From Rhabditoides inermis (taxonomy: Eukaryota > Nematoda > Chromadorea > Rhabditida > Rhabditidae), in NCBI GenBank assembly GCA_963966185.1, contig CAWZYM010000115.1:242001-306000 (forward strand): 64,000 nucleotides of DNA, given 5' to 3'. The translations under genes and the position numbers were made by a program. Positions 57,494-64,000 of this stretch are shown here, one piece after another. Every line of letters begins with the position of its first letter. Position 1 is the stretch's first letter. Below the pieces are notes generated by a model. That model did no database searches. It saw only the letters and a program-made list of their open reading frames with translations, and was not told the origin of the DNA.

Positions 57494-59701
57494 GGAACCG
57501 AAAACTGCGAGATTGAGAGTGAGCGAGTGCGAGAGAGACGGGGGAGAGAGGGAGAGAGGGAGAGAGAGTGAGGGAGAGGGAGAGGGCAAGAGAGAGAGAG
57601 AGTAAGATAGAACCGCGGCCAAACCCTCTCTTTCTAATAGTTGCCATGCGTTCCCGAGACACAGCGACGTGTGGAGTCAGATTCGATATAGATAATCCAC
57701 CATAATGCTACAATATGGAGGGCTACAAATTGTGTAATGCACCTTCGTCGCGGGCGGAAATTGAGTGGAAGAGGTGATCCCATCATACCATCCGCCGACC
57801 GCGCGGCAAAAGAAAGGAAACACGGAATAATAGTGAAATGAGATGGCCAAAAAGCGGAAATGCCCAGACCGACTAGACGAAAACAACAAAATAAATACAA
57901 GCAGACGGTTATGATGATGTCATAGCGCGCGAAATAGCGGGCGCGCACCCGGCGGGCGCCAGGTATTCTCGCACTCTGCGTGCACTTTGTCTGCGCGCGA
58001 ACATAATCGATTTGAAAAAGAGTGAACAAATGAGGGCATTCCGCAGTGTAATGGACGATATACTGTTGCAAAAACGTTTCAATTAATTTCTTCATGGACA
58101 AGCCATGTGCTCTCTTTCATTCACAATCGATAACGCTGCTCGCACTCTTTAGCCGGCGGCGGTGAGACATCAAAAATGCTCCCGCGTTCCATTACCATTA
58201 TTATTGTGTTATGTACTATATGTATATGTTGCATACGGTAAACAAGTATAGTTTATAATAATCCCTTTTTGTCTGCGTGACGCACATTCAGATAAAAAAG
58301 CCGCCGTCTGAATGACCGAATCTCGTAAATAGTCTAGTTGAATTCAAAAAACGTTTACTTAACTTATTTCAGACCCTAGTATAGTACATACGTCCATCAA
58401 ATAAGTCTAAATTGCCAGGAAAGGCAATAATCGATAGCTATACTTACTACTGTCCGTAAAGTACATTGTTTCTCATTCCCGCGGTTATGCATATGTTATA
58501 TATATACTGACGTTCATCGACCATGAAAATAGAGAGACCTGGACAGAGAAAAAGTCGTGATGATTAGAAATCAAAGCAACAGCCTGATCATCTAACAAAG
58601 TTGGCGGTGAGTATGAGTACACCAAAACAACACATTCTCCCTAGCACCTATAGTGCACGTTACCGATTGATTTTCGTTTATCGCATCACTTCAAGGCGAA
58701 AACAGCTCCTTACTCATTTACGACGAGAACGAGGAGAAAGAAAGACAGAACGCACGAGGGACGAAAACACTGTTGCACTCCCTCCAGAGTGTTGTCCGAG
58801 AGTGGGTCATTGGCCCAAGCACTTTATGTCAACACTGCTGGCTCACACATGTCCGAGTCTTTGTTTGTTGCGAGAGGCGTGGGCATCATCGAGAGAATGG
58901 AGACGAGGGTGAGACACATAATATGCGTACGCAACGCGCTTTCTTCTCCGAACAATAGCCCATTCTCGCAGTCGCAGTTTTTTCTCATACGCACTGAGAG
59001 AGGAGGAAGTAGGAGAACTCAAAAAATTCAGTCTCAAGTTGCACCCTCCACAATATTAAAACTCATTACAACAAGCATGAGCAGCCGATATGAATCTTTC
59101 TGTCTCTCTCTCGCGCGCAGGAGAGAGAGAGAGAGGAAACCTGTGTACCATGTCCATGTGCATAGGTTTCCGGCCAATTGTGCACCTGCCTTTACTAATA
59201 TCCGCATTGAGATCCTATCAACCCAGCATCAATCACAGAATATAGAGAAAAAGAAATATATTTGCAAGTAAATACACATTCAAAGGCCACACCAAGTGAA
59301 CATGACGCGAATATCTACCTAATACCTTCGGAGAAAGTCAGTGCCGGTAAAATGAGGTAAGCAGTTAGTAGTGCATTCTGCATAGAGTCATACACTCTCC
59401 ATCCCCAAACACTATCAATGACATCAAGGATATAATATGGCTATAAAGTAGTATTCAGTCTCCTCAAACTCCCGGAAATCTAACTACCTTAAAGGTGGTT
59501 TTTTTTAAAAATATTACCGTGCGCCGTGCCACCTGCTTTTCACCTACCACACTCAACCTTCGAACGGAACAAGGTAAGCAGTTCGTAGTACACACACTCC
59601 TCATACATTATTAATGACATAAGGACTCACCTGACTGTCCGTGGCGGCGGCGTCTGATCTATCGACGGAAACGCTATCCGGCCATCAGCCATCTCGTTCA
59701 T
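44544..59701 (-). CDS. Nuclear hormone receptor, nematode expanded (HNF4-derived) type
   Basis: 16 exons in phase, 634 residues: 59631-59701, 54359-54445, 54262-54304, 51967-52075, 48094-48186, 47831-48008, 47474-47681, 47165-47310, 46629-46713, 46444-46566, 46104-46288, 45684-45869, 45535-45619, 45345-45464, 45043-45174, 44544-44597. Zinc finger 1 starts at Cys35: CAICSAPADGLHYG then CRSCNAFFRRAVTFGQ. Zinc finger 2 is CRYSGDC...CACRACRFQKCLRAGM. The C-terminal extension VQPRRDPTGSQKDRRR would contact DNA. A Gln/Ser-rich hinge (about residues 135-310) includes IKMELDE, a sumoylation-type site. The ligand-binding domain has LVLFYGEHSRLMQL, LSATELSGLLYWIEKQ, HVLLKRYSVRKLSLDHMY and LGNFVMLNNTYVPPG, the last being typical of nematode receptors. 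Ligand and target are unknown. The start follows TGTCGCAG/CG, so an upstream noncoding exon or a trans-splice is likely. A named orthologue could not be chosen. Confidence 0.9.
44768..44818 (-). other. Alternative terminal coding exon of the nuclear receptor
   Basis: After a TGTAG acceptor this segment encodes KDKMRRERDDDAVQCQ then TAG, in the frame left by exon 45043-45174. The last exon of the main model (44544-44597, DKVPLMRAVVALNIHIS) is also in frame. Splicing could thus give either a hydrophobic or a charged C-terminus. Confidence 0.45.
45960..46090. repeat. Two tandem units of about 74 bases in a receptor intron
   Basis: Both units run from ACAGTACCCCGCC through ACCCGGGCCCCGGCACGA to CTCCCG with few differences. 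They lie directly beside the donor of exon 46104-46288. Confidence 0.85.
47005..47185. repeat. Tandem copies of an exon edge with its 5' splice site
   Basis: Intron units share CTTCTCGTCTCAAC and ACCTACAGTA. They repeat, with changes, the coding edge CTCAAACTTCTCGTC at 47167-47181. In gene sense a copy near 47037-47055 recreates GAGAAGTTTGAGAGG, the end of the exon with its junction. Confidence 0.6.
49012..49083 (-). repeat. tRNA-like pol III promoter segment, left arm
   Basis: TGGCCTAGTGGTCTAAGG (A box) and GGGTTCGAATCCC (B box and T arm) are spaced as in a tRNA. The acceptor stem does not pair, which favours a tRNA-derived SINE head over a tRNA gene. It points outward, toward 48666. Confidence 0.6.
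50584..50652 (+). repeat. tRNA-like pol III promoter segment, right arm
   Basis: Mirror copy of 49012-49083 with the same intact A and B boxes. It points outward, toward 50999. Confidence 0.6.
52076..54261. other. Receptor intron between the two zinc-finger exons
   Basis: Contains a (GA)n tract at 52100-52265 (CT in gene sense, near the acceptor) and a two-unit direct repeat at 53620-53880. No coding sequence recognised. Confidence 0.6.
53620..53880. repeat. Two diverged direct units of about 130 bases
   Basis: Each unit has GCTTGAATT, then CCTAGAGTACTAG-ACTAGC, ATAGTAC, CTC-AATTATAC and AAACGGCA in the same order. Confidence 0.75.
54446..59630. other. First large intron of the nuclear receptor
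   Basis: 5.2 kb with no protein I recognise. Contains GA arrays near 55210-55245 and 57450-57492. The longest open frames (about 100-190 codons) show no known motif and look like chance. Confidence 0.5.
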
Positions 59702-62700
59702 TCGCTGCGACAAAACGCACATCGGCGCGTTGAACAGCATCATTGCTGAGTACAGGTAGTACAGGTGTACAATACACCTCGGAATATCTTGTCACTGTGC
59801 GTGTGTGAAACTCACTCGTAGAGCACTTAGAGGGCGGGGCTAGACAGTGGCGGGCGGCGAGAGCGCAGAGTGAAGGGGGTGTTTGTTGTGCGGCCAACGG
59901 CCATGTTGCACTTGTCGGAGTGGTCGATGGTGGCAGAGACGCAGAGGGAGTAGTAAGGGGAGTTAATTCTGTTTCCGATTTGCTACTATTCCCGTACTAT
60001 GAAAGCTAGGGCCTAGGGTTGCGCGCTTTTAGAAGACTAACTACTTCCTCGTACTCTATCACGGCACACCTTCTCCAGAGTGCATACAGGTGAAATTGTG
60101 CACTCTGCCCGCACAACACAACACTATGTTGTGCCAAACTAGTCGTGCAGAAGGGATTACGACACGAAGAGAAACCCTCCACGTCTGGAGGCAAGCACAG
60201 ACACTTGTATCCCTCTCTATAGTGTGGTGTCACAGTCCGATTACGGGAGCAAATAGGAGTTACGTAAGTTACGTAACATATGTATAATGACTTCAGCGCC
60301 TAGGATGATCAAAATCTAACATTTTAGTCGTATTCCCTTTTACGGCCGCAAAGCGTGGAGCAGCAAGGATCTCCTACAGGTAGTTGGAAGGAAGGAGAGT
60401 CACCCTCTCTCCAAAGAAGTGCGACAGAGGAAGTGGCTGGATATTTATTGTCGACGGTCAATGTCAAACAGAAAAGGAGATGCTGAATGGGGAATCGATG
60501 AAGACAACTCGACCAGGTATATAAGGAGTGAAATAGTGCGAAGGCTATCGACCGAAGATAGATGTACCAAAGGTCGAGTGGCTCTTCACGGCTGACGCTA
60601 ACGTCGGCTAGTCTGCAAATGTCTGGAAAATACACGTAGCAAACGCGATCAGATAAAACATATAATGCAAGCCATGTTCGCTATAATCTAATCATAAAAA
60701 CCCACCGTAACCACAATCCCCGAGATCATTTCGATCCCGATTTGCTGATTTGCATAAAGTGTTTGTGCAAACTAGATACAAAACGGTCAGTATGTATGTT
60801 GTTTAATGACAATTGTAATATGCACCATGATGTAACACATTTTCATCGTAGCTTTCTCTGCTTACACCTTTTTCTACTTTTTCTTTCCCTTTTCTCTATC
60901 TCACTTTGTTTCCGCCCTCTTTTTTTCGTAGACAGCGTGCGCTTTTTTAATAAGTCGTGTAAAAAAAACTAGTATCACTTCCTCTCCGACGATTTACTAA
61001 TGTCATTGAAAAGGGGCGACATATTTAACAGATGAGGAAACTTCACGTTGCCCTTAAAATAACATGCACTTAGTTTCTCATAACCTTCAGAGATTCTCGA
61101 TTGGAGGAAAAGAAGGTACAAAGCGAAATCGAACTGAAGGGCGACGGCGGCACCCGCGAGCGGAAGAGAAGTACGTCACTGTTATCGATCGATGTCCGAA
61201 GCCGTTCACTGTGATACGATAAGGAGGAGCCGAATAAGCCTGTTGGGAGTGCACTAGTGGGTAACTCACGGATTTCTTGGATTTCGCAACGTGATGATGA
61301 CGAATGGATCAATCATCAATCGTAAGCAAGTATGCAAATGGTCGAGAGAAGTTCGAGAACGTTCGACGTTAGAGGCAACGTGGTCCATATGGCTCACACG
61401 TTCGAAGACGAATCAAGGCCGCATACTCTATATGGAAAAAAGGAAGAAGATTCTCGAAAGATGCTACCCACCGGATGAGGCTTTGCTATAGGGAGCAATA
61501 CCCTCCAAGGACCCATCCGGGGACTAAACACTAAACCTTTGTACATTCCGCACCAGTTTGTATTTCGTGTTTTGTGTTTTGTCTGCGCCTATGGATAAAC
61601 CATTATTATTAATCACGACTTACGTTCACTTATTTTCGGCTTGGGAGAAAAAGCTGAAAACGCGGACATGTTTGTATACCGAGCTACGTAGTTGTGACGA
61701 CAGAATGCTACATACGGCTTTCGATCGCAGGTGCAGGTATGGCTCTCGCAGCCAATCAAGTATTACTATATAGTAAGTTGAGAGACAGATCATATGATCG
61801 CCAGACAATATCATCTGCTTATGGAGGGATTCAGATAATAACCTAGACAATTTTTATGAAAGCCAGCGTTTTTAGTGACAACACAACGTCATCATGTTGC
61901 TTACTCTAAACAACAAAAAAGATGTAGGGTGCTAAAAATATACCAGCCAGATTAGCTTGTCTTACCGAAATATCTTACTTCATGATATGTAATAGCATAC
62001 TTTTAGATATTTTATATCATTACGTATTATATTTATTTTCTTATGATATTTATGTTGTTGGTGATGACAAGCATCACCAACAACGCGTACGCATCCACGG
62101 GACCACCGAAACCCGTGTTGTTGGAACTCGCAGTAGGCATTGTATTACTGTATTTTACCGTATCTCACAGTTATTTACGTAATCGATCTTGTGTGCTACT
62201 TGATTCGAGATAAATATTCTGATTCTATTCTGATTTATTTTCATAATTCATAATTTTTCGTTATCATACTTCATGATATATCATGATACTTTGTATACAG
62301 TCACTTTCATCAATCAGGAATATGATTATCATGCTTTTCTTTCGAAAGGGAAATCTTCCTTCGTTATATATTTGTCCTGGATACAATCCAAAAAAGAACA
62401 CATTTTGGAGAACCAACGGGATGACTTTTAAAACAAATGGGGACGCGTGTTTGTGAATATTATCACAGTGCAGTTATGAAAGGAGATTTTCTCGGCTGTG
62501 AGTCAGTGATTCAACTGTGATCTGTGAGATGCCATTCGGTCCATTCGTCACTGCGCACATATCAGGAAACGACAAAGTGATAAGAGGGGCCATTCCGTAT
62601 AAAACGCTGTGCACACACTCACTCACAGACAGTTTGCCAATGACCTGTCTTATCTAAGCTCTGTCATGATGCGTTCGCACACTTTATGACTTTATGAGTT

Positions 62701-62990
62701 TCAAATCCATACGCTACGACATTTTGAACTTTTTGAACTTTTTGGTATTCATGATGTGTTCAGTCAGATGAATTTCATCCATGTGCGCTTTATTTTTACA
62801 GTCATATACCGCGCGCGTTTGTTCAGTTTGGTAAAAAGGCTACTGGCGCATTTATTTGATGCGAGTTTATATTATGTTCATATTCTTATCCACGTGTTTA
62901 GATGGCTCTCACTTGCTCCGACATCCCTAAGTGTTTCTGCTCGCTCATTATCCCGGTAAGGTCATGTCCCAAATCTTTTCTGAACTTTAA
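59702..62990. other. Upstream region of the nuclear receptor, no recognised gene
   Basis: Includes the receptor's likely promoter. The only distinct structure seen is a 13-base-pair hairpin at 62054-62084. No exon with a recognisable protein was found. Confidence 0.5.
62054..62084. repeat. Short perfect hairpin
   Basis: GTTGTTGGTGATG, a five-base spacer, then CATCACCAACAAC. There is no T run after it and no adjoining gene, so no role is assigned. Confidence 0.8.
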
Positions 62991-63720
62991 AGGTAGTGTA
63001 CCCTCTGAACCAAATATAAAAAAATATCATGAATGTATTATCAATGTCTTTTAGAGGTATTTTTATGTCGTTTATGGTTGTTTGTGATAAAAAAATAATG
63101 AAATTAAAAAATTATCAAACATTTGTTTTAATCCAACATGATACGCATATTTGCGCAACGTTGTGAGTTATGATTTTTAACATCATTCAACATATCTTAC
63201 TGCGTTTAGCATATAGTTTCCCATAAGCTGTTTTCGCCAGTTTAGTAGAAGAAACACATAGTAGAAATGTTATATAAAATAAGAATGACATAAGAAACAA
63301 TATAAACACATGCAATTTTTTTGTCTTGAATGAAACAGCCGTTAGTGTGGTCAAATTGTGTAACTTCGTGCAGTTGTGCACACACCCCCGAGCTGATTAA
63401 AAGTTATTAGTTTCTACGATTTCTCACTCCAATATTCAAATATTTTTTTTAAAACTGAATTCTTTCAGAATATATGTTTGCATCATCATAATATACTCAT
63501 TGAGTCGTAAACAATGACATGTTGTATCTACACATGCACCCAGATTCAGAGGGTACACTACCTTTAACTTATAGGTCACACTTTTTCTAAACTTTCAGTG
63601 ATAAGGTCCTATATTCTATAAACTTTCAATTTTAAGGCCACGTCTTTTCTGAACTTTCAGTGATAATGATAAGGTCCCATATTTTCTGAACTTAATTTTG
63701 AAGTCACAGTTTTCTAAAAT
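62955..63720. repeat. Tandem AT-rich units split by a MITE
   Basis: Units with AAGGTC...TTTTCTGAACTTT occur before 62990 and at least three times after 63564 (for example AAGGTCCTATATTCTATAAAC, AAGGCCACGTCTTTTCTGAAC). Confidence 0.6.
62991..63563. mobile_element. TTAA-flanked (piggyBac-like) MITE, second copy
   Basis: 573 bases with ends AGGTAGTGTACCCTCTGAA inverted, flanked by TTAA at 62987-62990 and 63564-63567. The ends match the element at 26162-26476 at most positions (AGGGAGTGTACACTCTGAA). AT-rich interior without ORF. Confidence 0.85.
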
Positions 63721-64000
63721 GTTATTTCTTTTTTATGTTCTTTACAATTTGTAGGATGCTTTGATCTGATAACTCACAAGATATAGATATGCGATCTTTG
63801 GTTTAAAATTAGATGTTTGATCTTCTACGAACCATTATTACGTCTCTACCCACGAAATTAGCAATTATGAAATTTCGCAAACGCGCATGCAAACATGGAA
63901 ACTCACTTGCTCACTTCTGCAAAAAAATCGAATCATGTTGTGCGCACAGATTCGCAGTATTAGAACAGTTCGCACGAACAAGGTGTTGTGAGATAAACAC

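Noticed and set aside
59685..59897. A receptor N-terminus extended upstream of 59701
   Set aside because: The frame stays open, but a TGTCGCAG acceptor lies two bases before the ATG and the upstream translation looks random.

Overview
The window is nuclear DNA from a small-genome invertebrate, most likely a nematode. It has many short exons with GT-AG introns. One gene is a divergent nuclear receptor of the expanded nematode type, with CxxC-NAFFRR and LNNTYV motifs. Closely spaced same-strand genes look like operons. I recall that the C. elegans relatives of four of these genes (atf-6, tbc-13, vha-20, sym-4) lie on its X chromosome, and that sym-4 and vha-20 are neighbours there; this could not be checked here. 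Species and clade cannot be fixed from the sequence. All gene models below were spliced by eye, and in the five conserved genes, the secreted-protein gene and the receptor every exon joins in phase.

Layout. + strand: 435-11700, an ATF6-type ER-stress sensor (bZIP, membrane span, lumenal domain), with a near-intact RTE-type retrotransposon lying antisense in one intron (7590-10662); 12189-18672, a TBC1D13-type Rab GAP. - strand, converging on these: 19436-21900, the V-ATPase accessory protein ATP6AP2 (prorenin receptor); 22264-23780, mitochondrial ribosomal protein S14; 24392-38931, a 29-exon WDR44 homologue; 41013-42273, a secreted eight-cysteine protein of unknown function; 44544-59701, a nuclear receptor. 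The remainder (59702-64000) is intergenic.

Most of the conserved genes serve the secretory and endolysosomal system (ER stress, Rab inactivation, Rab11/VAP-linked tubules, V-ATPase), but this may only reflect old linkage. Candidate operons are ATF6-TBC1D13 and WDR44-MRPS14-ATP6AP2.

Introns and spacers carry many non-autonomous elements: a hAT-like MITE with an 8-bp duplication, two TA-flanked long-inverted-repeat elements of one family, two TTAA-flanked (piggyBac-like) MITEs, one of them nested inside another element, a Mutator-like element, a 2.3-kb near-perfect palindrome carrying tRNA-like promoters, and a three-copy SINE-like family. A further theme is (GA)n tracts that start directly at 5' splice sites, with (CT)n tracts placed before 3' splice sites, in gene-sense orientation.
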